A stretch of 64,000 bases of DNA from Halichondria panicea (taxonomy: Eukaryota > Porifera > Demospongiae > Suberitida > Halichondriidae). A program made the translations under genes and the position numbers. Shown here piece after piece: positions 1 through 10,440 of the stretch. The DNA is taken from the NCBI RefSeq assembly GCF_963675165.1, contig NC_087387.1:937001-1001000 (forward strand), given 5' to 3'. Every line of letters starts with the position of its first letter. Position 1 is the stretch's first letter. The notes under the pieces are model-generated. The model was not told the origin of the DNA and ran no database searches. It was given only the letters and a program-made list of their open reading frames with translations.

Positions 1-7
1 ACTGAGT

Positions 8-1493
8 TCACGAGAGCACATAGCTGGCCTTACTGAACCGGACTGGCAGTCTCCTCCCTCGAGGTCCTCTCACTCTCTTACTGGTCAGGAGGGACGGGCC
101 GCGGACAGCCTGTGGGTGAGAGAGAGTAGAGGTCTATCACATGACATATGAAATCTGGGACTACACAAAATTTATTGATATCGACCAAAACAAAGACTAT
201 AATTATATTATAACACGAAAAAATTTTCAAACTGAACTATCTGATGGACACTTACAGCTACAGAATGCTTTATACTGTACTGTCATAAAACTAACACCAC
301 TCACCTCAGTGAAGGAGGAAGGAGCTTCCAATGTCATTACTTGATTAGCCGCCGGTATCAAGTGTTTGGGTTTGGGGGCAATGAGAGGTGGTTTCCTCCT
401 GGGCTGTGAGGGGGCGGATGTGGGCTGTGAGGGTGTGGAGGTGGGGGTGTCCTTGTTCATAGCCCGCCACTCCCATTGTGATATAAGTGTGCGGTGTGAG
501 GAGGGGAGGAGAGCATCACTCGTTTCCTCATCACTAGACGACCAATCAGACGAGCCAGAATCATCCTTCTCAGTCACATGACTCATGGGTGGAATCTTGT
601 CAGATGGAACATTCGACACTAGAGGTAATTCAATCTCTTTAGGTTCAGAGTCCTTAGGTTCAGGGTCCTTAGGTTCAAAGTACGCTGGTTTTGTTGTAAG
701 GTCATGTGATACTTTAGGTTCCATCTGGCTGTACGGAGAGGTCATGTAGTCATGTGATTTCAAAGGTTCAGTTCCAAATGAGCTTGGTTTGAGCGGATCA
801 AATGTCTTGAGGGAAGATGGTAGCAAATACGAAGGCTTGTCATGTGATAGATATCCTGACGTGCTATAGGTCGCCCCCAGAGAAGTGGAGGGGTAGGACG
901 ACAGACCACTAGAAGAGAGAAAGCTTGGTGTAGTTGACAGAGGCGAATACTAGGAGGAGAAAAAAGTGAATACAAAGTATATTAAAACATTTTTACTTAC
1001 AGTGGAGCCGTAGGAAAGTCCATACGGTGCAGAGCTGACCACACCCATTTTAGGAGCACCCCCTCCAGAGGAAAGTTGGTCCTTCAGAGCTCTTATCTGT
1101 ATAAACGAATAAAACACAAATAATAATTTTTAATCAATAAATCATCACATTGAATTAAAAAAATGTACGAAAATTAATGAACCTCTCTCTCCATGTCCTG
1201 TGCATGTTGCTCGGCAACCATTGCCCGTTCATCGGCCAACTGTAATAGCTGAGTGTGTACTTTACTAGAGACACTCTCTGTCCTCTCTCTGGCCACCTCC
1301 CCTACCCTCTCCAGGAGCATCCTCACCTCCGTCTGGGTCTGGAGCAGTTCAGCCTGTACCACTGTGTGCGTGGTGGTGTGGGCGTATGTGTGTGTGGAGC
1401 AGTTCAGCCTGTACCACTGTGTGTGTGGTGGTGTGGGCGTAAGTGTGTGTGTGGTGTGTACATGGGTATGTGTGGAGCAGTTCAGCCTGTACC

Positions 1494-1580
<87 letters not shown>

Positions 1581-3438
1581 TGTGTACGTGGGTGTGTATA
1601 GAGCAGTTCAGCCTGTATCATTGTGTGTGTGGTGTACGTGGGTGTGTGTGTGTGTGGGGAGGGGGGTCACTGCCTATTTCGGCAAAATACCATGGGCTAT
1701 ATATAATAGCCTTCAGAAAAACAAACTAGGCAACCTATTTTCGGGAGGCCATAACAACTTCACTAAAAAGCAATCGATATCAAAACTAAGATATGCAATC
1801 TGTAGCTCTTGACAAGCGCCGTATCATATGATCAATTATTACGCTCTGAAGCCTGAAGCCAACCAAGATGTTACACACACTATAATAATAACTCACATCC
1901 CAGTTTCTGTTCAGCCTCTCTGGCTCGCCCGTCTGCCAGTTTAGCCTGCAACATGTAGTCGATACCACTAGAGGGACGCAACAAAAGTAAGGACAAGGTG
2001 AACGAGGACGAGGGAACTCACCCTCTATTCATGAGTGAGATAGAGTTTTGTTCTTCCAATTTCCTCACCTAAGAGGACAAAAAGTTGCCAATATTGTGCC
2101 ACTAAAGTACTACAAAACTCACCAATATTGATGTACCAGTGAGGCTGTCCTCTAGTTCCTTTATTCTTGCCTCCTTTTCTGCGAGCTGCCTGTTGGCATA
2201 CATCAGCTCAGCCTAAACAATAAACTGACAGTTACAATAATACAAAATTAATATTCCTAATTGGCCCAAGATTTGACATGAAACGCATCAAAATTAAACT
2301 ACAACAGCCCACCCCACACCATACACAATACATCCCACTCCACCCACTCCACATACACACGTACCTTAGCATCTCCGAGGTCATTCTCAAGCCTCATTCT
2401 AGTGGTCACCTCACACACATTTTTCTGGCGTAAATCGCTCAAATCTGATTGAATGATTTTGACGAGGTTATTGGCAACCATTCGCTGCGACTTATCTTCG
2501 TTTAGTTGCTTAACGAGAATTATGTGATCTGCTTTGAGCATGTTCAACTCTTCCACTTCCTTTGCCCGTCGTAAAACATCCAGACAATGCACCATCGTAT
2601 TACAACCCACCTCTCTTAGTGGGCGGGGCTCTGCACTCGTAGCAGCGTCTACAAGTGGGTGTGGCTCTGTATTTGTATCAGCGTCTACAAGTGGGTGTGG
2701 CTCTGTACTCGTACCAGCATCTACAAGTGGGCGGGGCTTCATAGAGTTGCCAGTTGACACCATCTGAACCTCCGTACTTGCAATGACATCGTTGACAATT
2801 GGTCTCCTTGCGTCGGATGATAATAGTGTACCCATTGTAGGGTCTTTGGGTGAAGGTTCGTCTATAGTGGTGTCCATTGGATGTGCTCTACTAGTGACCT
2901 CTGTGAACCTTGTCTCGGCAGCACAAGCACGTGAGTAGGCCTGCTGACTCAGCAATTCTCCAACCATACATTCGGCCAAATACTGCAGAGAATTGTCTTG
3001 CGTTGCTATGACTTCATCACTTTGCTGCCGTGTGGTGTCTTGTGATACAACGGTTTCTATCGGCATATTTTCAGGGATGTATTGCACTCCTCTGGCTTCA
3101 TCCTCTGGGGGGAGGGGCTGCTCTTGTACCTCAAATGTAGTTTGCTGTGCAATGAACTTGGCTTCTGCTGCTAATGCTTGAGACATCATCACCTGGTTGT
3201 TGAGCTCACAAACTAGGGACTGGGCCGTGTAGGGGTCAAATGGTCCATTTTCAGAGTTTGGTTGGTCATCAGTGGGTACCTCATCTTGCTCATTGAGATT
3301 GTCACTTTTAGTGAAGTTATTGAGATCTGATTGATAGTGGAGTCTCGCAAGCAGTGGCTCTGCTCTCTCTGTAGTTGTATAATGGGTCCATGCAACTGAT
3401 GCAGCTTCAGATACAGAGTGTGCTAGGTACTTGTCCAT
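8..3438 (-). CDS. Coiled-coil protein of unknown function, complete eight-exon gene
   Basis: I assembled this model from splice sites. Exons (plus coordinates, read right to left) are 3438-2365, 2212-2123, 2068-2022, 1967-1897, 1361-1183, 1096-1001, 949-305 and 109-8, with all phases agreeing and a TGA stop at 8-10, giving about 767 residues. The start is the ATG at 3436-3438 (MDKYLAHSVSEAASV). Exon 1 is acidic and low in complexity, and holds a run of 12-residue repeats of the type HPLVDADTNTEP (about 2640-2750). Exons 2-5 encode a heptad-rich coiled coil (AELMYANRQLAEKEARIKEL, then QAELLQTQTEVRMLLERVGE). Exons 6-7 are Ser/Pro/Tyr-rich, and the tail is basic (RGPRGRRLPVRF). No enzyme motif or signal peptide is seen. 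The gene starts about 195 bases downstream of the TRIM copy 1 stop, so read-through or a shared transcript is possible. I do not recognise the family; a cytoskeletal or centrosomal scaffold would fit but is a guess. Confidence 0.75.
1342..1627. repeat. GT microsatellite interleaved with four copies of an exon boundary
   Basis: A long (GT)n tract (about 1498-1578) is mixed with four copies of a 27-base motif, GAGCAGTTCAGCCTGTACCA plus a GT-rich tail, starting at 1342, 1397, 1475 and 1601. On the minus strand the motif is the 3' splice site and first bases of coiled-coil gene exon 5 (CACAG, then TGGTACAGGCTGAACTGCTC). The exon border has therefore been multiplied inside a CA repeat. Confidence 0.85.
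2640..2752 (-). repeat. In-frame 36-bp tandem repeat inside coiled-coil gene exon 1
   Basis: About three copies of a 36-bp unit encode 12-residue repeats containing PLVDAGTSTEP, PLVDADTNTEP and PLVDAATSAEP. The frame is kept, so the array lengthens the protein by whole repeats. Confidence 0.8.
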
Positions 3439-3633
3439 TTTCACTTGTATTATAAAATTATAGTTAAATGAGATGGTAAAGATCGTCATAACACATTCAC
3501 AAACGATCTTTCCCAAAATAGGCAGCAGGCAGGTAAAGATCGTCAGTAAAACTAACTGCTTCTCAATCAAAAGTCAAATACACACACAGATTTACTACTG
3601 CCCACATGCACACACACAAAATAATTATATACA

Positions 3634-5814
3634 CTAAAAGATAACAACAGATCCGTCACTGCACACATACACAAAACCATCACTGTCCACAGCTACTCCA
3701 AAAGGAGAAGTGATATGACCATTACCAAATGATGTGACAAACTGACCATCTTTAGTGAACACTGACACACGCTTGTTATTATACTCAGCAACATAAACAA
3801 AACCAGCGACACACACACCACGAGGGTCAGACAGATCTCCTTGTCCACTTCCTTCCTTTCTAATCGAGCGAATAAACCGACCATTCATAGTGAGCACTTG
3901 AACACGATGATTATAACTGTCAGATACATACACAATTTGACTGTCCACTGCAACATCCTCTGGTCGGTTAAAATGCTCATTACCAGTTCCCTTTGAACCA
4001 ATCTGCTTGACTGGCTCCAGCTCTGTCGTCAACACTTGGACTCTATGATTGTCTTGATCGCACACAAATACTTGATCACCAGCGACTGCTATCCCTCGAG
4101 GCCAGTTGAGTTCCTTTGGACCACTTCCCTTCGTCCCAAACCTCTTCAGTAGATCTCCTCTTTTGTTGAACTTGTACACACAGTTATTGCTACTATCACA
4201 GACATAGGTGTTGTCCTCCTTGTCTACTGCCACGCCAGAGATACCGCCAAACCCATGCTTTGATTTGCTGATGCTTCGAATTTGTTTTCCTTTCTTGTCA
4301 AACACCAAAACATCACCACCAAAGTCAGTTACAATCAGTTCTTCTGACGAATTGGATGCCATATATCGAGGTTTGTTGATTCCTCTCATCACCCTCACAG
4401 GTTTGTCCAGCTTGGTGGGGGGTATTTTGATGAATACAGAGAAGGGGCTTCCTGGGATAGGCTGCTCGTTCACTGAGATCAGGAGGTGGTGTCGACCACG
4501 TACCCTAGGGGTGTACTCAACGCTGTACACTCCACCCCTCACAGGCACTGCTTGCAATTCTTGAGATGTGTCATCAGATAGCGTTTTCAGTAGAACTTGT
4601 GGCTTGCCTCTTTTTGAACCGCAATAAAATATCAGTTTTGAACATTTGTCAACTTCAGCTGTTTTGATACCGTCTCCTTTCACAATCGGCTTTCCTTCAT
4701 GGACAATAACATTGTTCTCACACAACTTCTTGAGATTCTCACAAACAAACACTTCAATTCCAAAATCATCTTTCTCCACTGGATCAGGATTGGCTGCTTC
4801 CTTCCCTTGCTTCACCACCTTGGCATCGATTCGACTCACCACCTGCTCTTGCATCGTAATCAGTTCTTCATCACTTGCATTCTCCAGTGTACGCTCTACA
4901 AAGTCAATCAAACTCTGAGCAGTGCCCAGGGACAGGTCCAGACCCTTCTCTTGAACCGTCAGCTTCTCCATCTTTGAATCAGCCAAAGCAGAAGATTCTC
5001 GTAAAACACGGACCTTGCATCGATCGAGAATATCGTGTAGCTCCTGGAACTTGGCATTCACTTGTCTCTCTGTCAGTTCTTTCTGGGCCTGAATCTTCTG
5101 TTTAGTTCCTTTCACTTGATTCACAGCGGTGCTCAGATCAGGCAGTAGGTTCTTGAGTGGGGAGAGGTGCTCCGTCAGCTTTTTGCGAGTTGCGGGGGCG
5201 GCTTTCTTTACAAATTCGTAATTGTGTCCAGCGTGTTCAATAACGATACAGTCTCGACAGATGAGCTTGTTGCAATCGAAACAGAAAATCTTTTTTAGTT
5301 CTTCGTGATCATCACATTTTGGGGGTGGTAGGTTTTCGAATGTTAGTTCTTTCACTCCGCCCTGTTTCAGCTCGTCCAGAGTGGAGACGATATGTGTAGC
5401 AAACACGGCTTTCATACGTTGATGAGATTCTACACATTTTTCACAGATAAAATTGACACACTGTCGGCAGAATGCAGTGGCCTTTCCCCCAGAGCACACT
5501 TCACAGGTGGTCTCCAACTTGCCGTGAGCTTTCTCCATCCTCGAGTGGAGTGCTTTCATCCGGTTGATGAAGAATGCAGTGGGCAGTCTGTCTGGGTTGT
5601 TGTCAGGCAACAGAGTGGGCTCACGACAGTCGGGGCAAGGGAACGGCTGGTTGGGTTGGTAGCGACTGGAGAGTGTGAGGATGCATTGCTTGCAGTAGTA
5701 GTGACAACAAGGGAGCAGCTTTGGCTCCTGGTAGCGGTCATGACAGATGCCACAGGTCACCTCTTGCTCGAGATCAGCAACAACTGGATCAACTGGATTA
5801 GGCCCTTCGGCCAT
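3634..5814 (-). CDS. TRIM-NHL E3 ubiquitin ligase-like protein, copy 1
   Basis: An uninterrupted 726-residue single-exon frame. RING finger: C21, C24, C36, H38, C41, C44, C60 and C63. B-box 1 starts at C104 and B-box 2 lies around 162-200 (CDDHEELKKIFCFDC). A coiled coil follows to about 330, then a filamin-type Ig domain to about 470 (GVYSVEYTPRVRGRHHLLIS), then six NHL blades to the end. This is the TRIM2/TRIM3/TRIM71 architecture. By family knowledge the RING recruits an E2, the coiled coil dimerises and the NHL propeller binds RNA or protein. It carries a VDP insertion in its N terminus, an ESHQRMK-type B-box 1 and a KPIVKGDG-type filamin first half. A probable 5'UTR intron spans 5828-5978 with a GTAAGT donor. 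The complete coiled-coil gene lies directly downstream. The substrate is unknown. Confidence 0.93.
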   Translation of the reverse strand: MAEGPNPVDPVVADLEQEVTCGICHDRYQEPKLLPCCHYYCKQCILTLSSRYQPNQPFPCPDCREPTLLPDNNPDRLPTAFFINRMKALHSRMEKAHGKLETTCEVCSGGKATAFCRQCVNFICEKCVESHQRMKAVFATHIVSTLDELKQGGVKELTFENLPPPKCDDHEELKKIFCFDCNKLICRDCIVIEHAGHNYEFVKKAAPATRKKLTEHLSPLKNLLPDLSTAVNQVKGTKQKIQAQKELTERQVNAKFQELHDILDRCKVRVLRESSALADSKMEKLTVQEKGLDLSLGTAQSLIDFVERTLENASDEELITMQEQVVSRIDAKVVKQGKEAANPDPVEKDDFGIEVFVCENLKKLCENNVIVHEGKPIVKGDGIKTAEVDKCSKLIFYCGSKRGKPQVLLKTLSDDTSQELQAVPVRGGVYSVEYTPRVRGRHHLLISVNEQPIPGSPFSVFIKIPPTKLDKPVRVMRGINKPRYMASNSSEELIVTDFGGDVLVFDKKGKQIRSISKSKHGFGGISGVAVDKEDNTYVCDSSNNCVYKFNKRGDLLKRFGTKGSGPKELNWPRGIAVAGDQVFVCDQDNHRVQVLTTELEPVKQIGSKGTGNEHFNRPEDVAVDSQIVYVSDSYNHRVQVLTMNGRFIRSIRKEGSGQGDLSDPRGVCVAGFVYVAEYNNKRVSVFTKDGQFVTSFGNGHITSPFGVAVDSDGFVYVCSDGSVVIF

Positions 5815-5827
5815 CGTTAGTTCAGAT

Positions 5828-6340
5828 CTGGGGAATGCATTTGTACATTTATTTTATAAAAGTATGAAACTATTCGCAACTAGAAATTGAGTACAAGAAT
5901 GTTCAATAATTGTGCTAAAGTGATCATTAGGTCAAGCTAAAGCTACACCTCTGCAGCTAGTTCAAAAAACGTACTTACTCAGAAGTTCCTAGATACTAGA
6001 TCCTTCAATTTCAGAAGCACAGTAGTTGTTGTTTTGCATGTACCTTGTACTGGTACATGCTACGCCCATTACACAATGTTATAAATCTGATCAGATATGC
6101 CCACTTTTTTGTTTCAACACCCACACTTTTCTTCAAGGAAGCTGAAGTGAAGAAGTGAGTGAATAAAATACAAATGCATGACCACTGTCCTTGAAATAAT
6201 GTGCATAGTAGATCTTTATGATATAAAAGTGTTCAAGATACTCACAACCCATTTTCCTTCCCCTTTCCATCACAATTCCTGTGACTTGTAGCTGGTACTA
6301 TTTGCACTAGTAATATTGCAGAGACTGTATGGTACCGACT
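5828..6340 (-). promoter_or_regulatory. Upstream region of TRIM copy 1 with probable 5'UTR intron
   Basis: Reading towards the gene, the stretch contains a conserved block near 6050-6120 (in other copies ATACGCCCACTTTTTTG), a GTAAGT donor at 5973-5978 and a CCCCAG acceptor at 5828. The same layout recurs upstream of the other TRIM copies. The donor is kept here although the TATAAATA seen next to it in other copies is absent, which favours a true intron over a TATA box. The transcription start is not determined. Confidence 0.5.
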
Positions 6341-6344
6341 GCTC

Positions 6345-6345
6345 C

Positions 6346-6405
<60 letters not shown>
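6345..6405. repeat. Poly-C followed by (CT)n microsatellite
   Basis: A run of C residues passes into about 23 CT units. A much longer CT array occupies the equivalent place upstream of TRIM copy 9 (59560-59707), with matching downstream flank. Confidence 0.9.
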
Positions 6406-6409
<4 letters not shown>

Positions 6410-6533
6410 AGATCAGTGCCTCTCTGGTTCAGTGGTAACAATTACCACCCACAATGTAAGTATCATTAGACGGCTATAATTAATTTTGGGTTTGGATTGT
6501 CCGATTTCAACTGTTTAATGATTTTCTGCATGG

Positions 6534-6600
6534 TAGCTCAAGGTTAGCCTCTATTCAAGGCTGATTTAATCGGCCTTGAATCGAGGCTAGCTCAAGGTTA
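6534..6600. mobile_element. Small fold-back element with 13-bp flanking direct repeats
   Basis: An inverted repeat beginning GCCTC(T)ATTCAAGGC and ending GCCTTGAATCGAGGC (6547-6587) is flanked on both sides by TAGCTCAAGGTTA (6534-6546 and 6588-6600), which looks like a target-site duplication. It shares the GAGGCTA end with the element at 6893-7039. It has no coding capacity. Confidence 0.5.
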
Positions 6601-6881
6601 AGTTCTTTCAGATGGCATAAAATTAGTAATTTCTGAGGCCGTTTTGACAAAAAAGCTTGGGCTATAGGTGGGTGAAAAGTGCAAAATAGTCTCCATAAAC
6701 AATGTTGAGCTGAACATAATAATTTATTATCATCTTAAAGTGCACTCTCTAAGCTTTCAAAATTATTGTTGGACCAACTGTACGCAAGTTATATAGAGTC
6801 CCCTTAGTGATTTTCCAAAGTGGTTCTGTTTTGCTAGCAATGTTATTGTGCACATTCATGTATCTGTTGTATTAAATGTAC
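6601..6881. other. Non-coding stretch between fold-back elements
   Basis: AT-rich sequence without a credible coding frame. Its part near 6770-6830 (CCTTAGTGATTTTCCAAAGT) recurs at 59880-59905, just before the break in TRIM copy 10. This shows it belonged to the duplicated upstream segment. Confidence 0.5.
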
Positions 6882-7049
6882 ACATTGTAATATAGCCTCG
6901 CCCCAGGCCGATCTGTCTCCAATTGAACGCTAGGTCGCCTCCTCTAGCCTCGACCCCAGGCCGATCTGTCTCCAATTGAACGCTAGGAGGAGGCGACCTA
7001 GCGTTCAATTGGAGACGGATCGGCCTGGGGTCGAGGCTAACATTGTAAT
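6882..7049. mobile_element. Hairpin-forming inverted-repeat element flanked by ACATTGTAAT
   Basis: The ends TAGCCTCG and CGAGGCTA bound a 147-base palindromic element (6893-7039) made of two direct copies of a GACCCCAGGCCGATC arm facing one inverted copy. The 10-base sequence ACATTGTAAT occurs directly before (6882-6891) and after (7040-7049). It is probably a non-autonomous DNA element; the superfamily is not identified. Confidence 0.55.
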
Positions 7050-7201
7050 TGCACTGGCTGGTTGGATTGAAGTGGTTGATCCATGCACAGTGTGTTAATC
7101 CTTCAAAAATAATCGTTTGTGGAAGTAGTAATAATTATACGGTATGGCTAGTATTTGCATTAACAACCTCCAGCTATAGAGTGTTTGTTCCTTCCCTACA
7201 G

Positions 7202-8129
7202 GAAACTGTGTGTCCTGGACAACAGTCACTCACTGCACACCATCTACTCCCTCGACCACAGTCCACAAGAGGAGACATTCATCAACAGCTCCTACGTCAG
7301 CATAGACCACTCCTCCCCCATCCAGCACACCTTCACCTTCACCAACGCCCACCCTCACACCACATCCAACAAACCACAAGAGACAGTATTCAATGTGATG
7401 ATATTTACGGCCGACACTATATCCCCCCCTCAACCCACACCAAAGCTAGCACAGTGACAGAGAGTATTAATAGAGAGACTGTGAGTGAGCCACTGTCTAA
7501 TGGAGGGGCAAAGAGAAGAGGATCGTTTGAAGATATCGTCAGCCATTTTCCACTGAGGGAGACAGCACAGTTAAATTTGAATAGACGGCAGAATCACAAG
7601 ACAATTTGCTCAGCAATGATGAGGATGGTTCTGATTAAAAGCATTCCATTATATACCATTGTTAATACGTGTATATTGTGCTACTGTACTTCATGGGTGT
7701 ATTTTCACAAGGGTACGATATTCAGCATTTTGCTGAGCTTGCACTAGCATTTAGTTACATTTGTAGATAGAAGACTCAAGGCTATTGCTAGTATCTGTCA
7801 CTGACTCCTATCCCCCCCGGCCCCCATACACACACACACACAGCATCAGCTGCCAACTCCCAATCTGAGGAAGAGGCTATCTTCACTAACATTCAGCACA
7901 CCCGACTTGGTGCCCATGGCAATGCTGGTCAAAGGTGACAGTCGTACTGACAGACACAGACACTGCTCAGGTCACCACACCCATCGTAGTCGTGCCCAAC
8001 GGTGCCACCATGCACACTGAAGCACAATCTAGTACTGGAACAATGTACTGCTTCAACATGTTGCTTAATGCTTATAATTTTCATTTTAGTAAGTCTAAAC
8101 TTTCAAATTTTTGTACACATCACATTTGA
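7202..8129 (+). pseudogene. Decayed plus-strand gene fragment, copy 1 (unrecognised)
   Basis: After a clear 3' splice site (TTCCCTACAG, ending 7201) a coding-like stretch reads KLCVLDNSHSLHTIYSLDH and continues to about 7455. A second frame then takes over (STVTESINRETVSEPLSNGG), implying a shift at a C-homopolymer near 7428-7434. A further exon-like segment follows a CACACACAG acceptor at 7843 (PTPNLRKRLSSLTFSTPDL or, in another frame, DTDTAQVTTPIVVVPNG). A second copy lies at 10896-12121. Equivalent stretches resemble each other at protein level in places, so this was once coding. I do not recognise the family. It is the only gene-like material on the plus strand. Confidence 0.45.
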
Positions 8130-8225
8130 AAACGGTTAATTAAGATAATACAACCACAGATTTGTCACTCAACACACAAAATTAATAGTAATTATGAAAT
8201 GCAAACTAGTCATGCAAGACAGCCA

Positions 8226-10427
8226 CTAAAAGATAATAACAGATCCGTCACTGCACACATACACAAAACCATCATTGTCCACAGCTACTCCATAAAGATG
8301 GGAAGTGATATGACCATTACCAAATGATGTGACAAACTGACCGTCTTTAGTAAACACTGACACACGATTGTTATCAAAATCAGCAACATAAACAAAGCTA
8401 GTAACACACACACCATGAGGGCGAGACAGATCTCCTTGTCCACTTCCCTTCTTTCCAATCGAGCGAATAAACCGACCACCCATAGTGAGCACTTGCACAC
8501 GATGATTACTATAGTCAGTGACATACACCATTTGTTCATTGTCCACTGCAATATCCTCTGGTCCGTTAAAATGTCCATTACCAGTTCCCTTTGAACCAAT
8601 CTGCTTGACCAGCCGCTCTGTCGTTAACACTTGGACTCTGTGGTTGTTCTGATCGCACACAAACACTTGATCACCAGCGACTGCTATCCCTCGAGGCCAG
8701 TTGAGTTCCTTTGGACCAATTCCCCTTGTCCCAAACCTCTTCAGTAGATCTTCTCTTTTGTTGAACTTGTACACACAACTTTCGCCGTTGTCACAGACAT
8801 ATATGTTGTCCTCCTTGTCTACTGCCACACCAGAGATATTGCTAAACCCATGCTTTGATTTGCTGATGCTTCGAATTCGTTCTCCTTTCTTGTCCAACAC
8901 CAAAACATCACTGTCTCGATCAGTTACAATCAGTTCTTCTGATGAGTTGAATGCCATATACCGAGGGTTGTTGATTCCTCTTATCACTCTTACTGGTTTG
9001 TCCAGCTTCGTAGGGGGTATTTTGACGAACACAGAGAAGGGGCTTCCTGGGATGGGCTGGTTGTCCACTGAGATCAGGAGGTGGTGTCGACCACGTACCC
9101 TAGGGGTGTACTCAACACTGTACACTCCATCCCTCACAGGCACTGCTTGCAATTGCTGAGATGATTCTTCAACTAGCGATTTTAGAGCCACTTGTATTGT
9201 ATGATGCTTAAATTGTGTATTACATTCCACAAGAATCGAAAAATTGTTAAGTGTACTAATTTCAGCAGTTCTAGCTCCATTTCCTTCGACAGTGAACTTT
9301 GTTGGATCCACTTTTCCTTCATACACAAAAACATTGTTCTCACACAACTTCTTGAGATCCTCAGAAACAAACCCTTCGACTTCAAAATCATCTTTCTCTA
9401 CTGGATCAAGATTGGCTGCTTCCTTCCCTCGCTTCACCACCTCGGCATCGATTCGACTCACCACCTGCGATTGCATTGTAATCAGTTCTTCATCACTTGC
9501 ATTCTCCAGTGTACGCTCTACAAAGTCAATCAAACTCTGAGCAGTGCCCAGGGACAGGTCCAGACCCTTCTCTTGAACCGTCAGCTTCTCCATCTTTGAA
9601 TCAGCTAAAACAGAAGATTTTCGTAAAACACGGACCTTGCATTGATCGAGAATATCGTGTAGCTCCTGGAACTTGGCATTCACTTGTCTCTCTGTCAGCT
9701 CTTTCTGGGCCTGTATCTTCTGTTTAGTTCCTTTCACTTGATTCACAGCGGTGCTCAGATCAGGCAGTAGGTTCTTGAGTGGGGAGAGGTGCTCTGTCAG
9801 CTTTTTGCGAGTTGCGGGGGCGGCTTTCTTTACAAATTCGTAATTGTGTCCAGCATGTTCAATAACGATACAGTCTCGACAGATGAGCTTGTTGCAATCG
9901 AAACAGAAAATCTTTTTTAGTTCCTCGTGATCTTCACATTTTGGGGGTGGTGGGTTTTCGAATGTTAGTTCTTTCACTCCGCCCTGTTTGAGCTGTTCCA
10001 GAGTAGAGACGATATGTGTAGCAAACACTTTCATACGTTGATGAGGTCTTACACAATCCTCACAGATGAAATTGACACACTGTCGGCAGAATGCAGTGGC
10101 TTTTCCCCCAGAGCACATTTCACAAGTAGTCTCCAACTTGCCGTGGGCTTTCTCCATTCTCGAGTGGAGTGCTTTCATCCGGTTGATGAAGAACGCAGTG
10201 GTCAGTCTGTCTGGGTTGTTGTCTGGCAATAGAGTGGGCTCACGACAGTCGGGGCAGGGGAACGGCTGGTTGGGTCGGTAGCGACTGGAGAGTGTGAGGA
10301 TGCATTGTTTGCAGTAGTAGTGACAACAAGGGAGCAGCTTTGGCTCCTGGTAGCGGTCATGACAGATACCACAGGTCACCTCTTGCTCGAGATCAGCAAC
10401 AACTGGATCAGGTCCTTCGGCCATCAT
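8226..10427 (-). CDS. TRIM-NHL E3 ubiquitin ligase-like protein, copy 2
   Basis: A full-length 733-residue single-exon frame with RING, B-box 1 (CVRPHQRMKVFATH), B-box 2, coiled coil, filamin domain and six NHL blades. The first Met is doubled (MMAEGPDP); the second Met matches the start of the other copies. Its filamin first half (VDPTKFTVEGNGARTAEIST, then a unique stretch) is the most divergent version in the array. Blade residues also differ, for example RDSD in blade 1 and a two-residue-shorter loop after TTER in blade 4. A probable 5'UTR intron covers 10441-10616 (donor GTAAGT, acceptor CCCCAG). Unlike copies 4-9 it has no coiled-coil or MCM6 fragment behind it, but the plus-strand fragment 7202-8129. 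It appears functional. Confidence 0.93.
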   Translation of the reverse strand: MMAEGPDPVVADLEQEVTCGICHDRYQEPKLLPCCHYYCKQCILTLSSRYRPNQPFPCPDCREPTLLPDNNPDRLTTAFFINRMKALHSRMEKAHGKLETTCEMCSGGKATAFCRQCVNFICEDCVRPHQRMKVFATHIVSTLEQLKQGGVKELTFENPPPPKCEDHEELKKIFCFDCNKLICRDCIVIEHAGHNYEFVKKAAPATRKKLTEHLSPLKNLLPDLSTAVNQVKGTKQKIQAQKELTERQVNAKFQELHDILDQCKVRVLRKSSVLADSKMEKLTVQEKGLDLSLGTAQSLIDFVERTLENASDEELITMQSQVVSRIDAEVVKRGKEAANLDPVEKDDFEVEGFVSEDLKKLCENNVFVYEGKVDPTKFTVEGNGARTAEISTLNNFSILVECNTQFKHHTIQVALKSLVEESSQQLQAVPVRDGVYSVEYTPRVRGRHHLLISVDNQPIPGSPFSVFVKIPPTKLDKPVRVIRGINNPRYMAFNSSEELIVTDRDSDVLVLDKKGERIRSISKSKHGFSNISGVAVDKEDNIYVCDNGESCVYKFNKREDLLKRFGTRGIGPKELNWPRGIAVAGDQVFVCDQNNHRVQVLTTERLVKQIGSKGTGNGHFNGPEDIAVDNEQMVYVTDYSNHRVQVLTMGGRFIRSIGKKGSGQGDLSRPHGVCVTSFVYVADFDNNRVSVFTKDGQFVTSFGNGHITSHLYGVAVDNDGFVYVCSDGSVIIF

Positions 10428-10440
10428 TTATAGTTCAGAT

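Noticed and set aside
1253-1812. Long reading frames of Cys/Val or Thr/His repeats over the GT tract
   Set aside because: They are only the translation of a microsatellite and overlap the intron and exon 5 border of the coiled-coil gene.
4208-5820. Plus-strand reading frames opposite each TRIM gene (also at 8701-10281, 18124-19431, 24631-25946, 48185-49519 and elsewhere)
   Set aside because: They recur because they mirror the conserved TRIM coding strand; they have no family features of their own.
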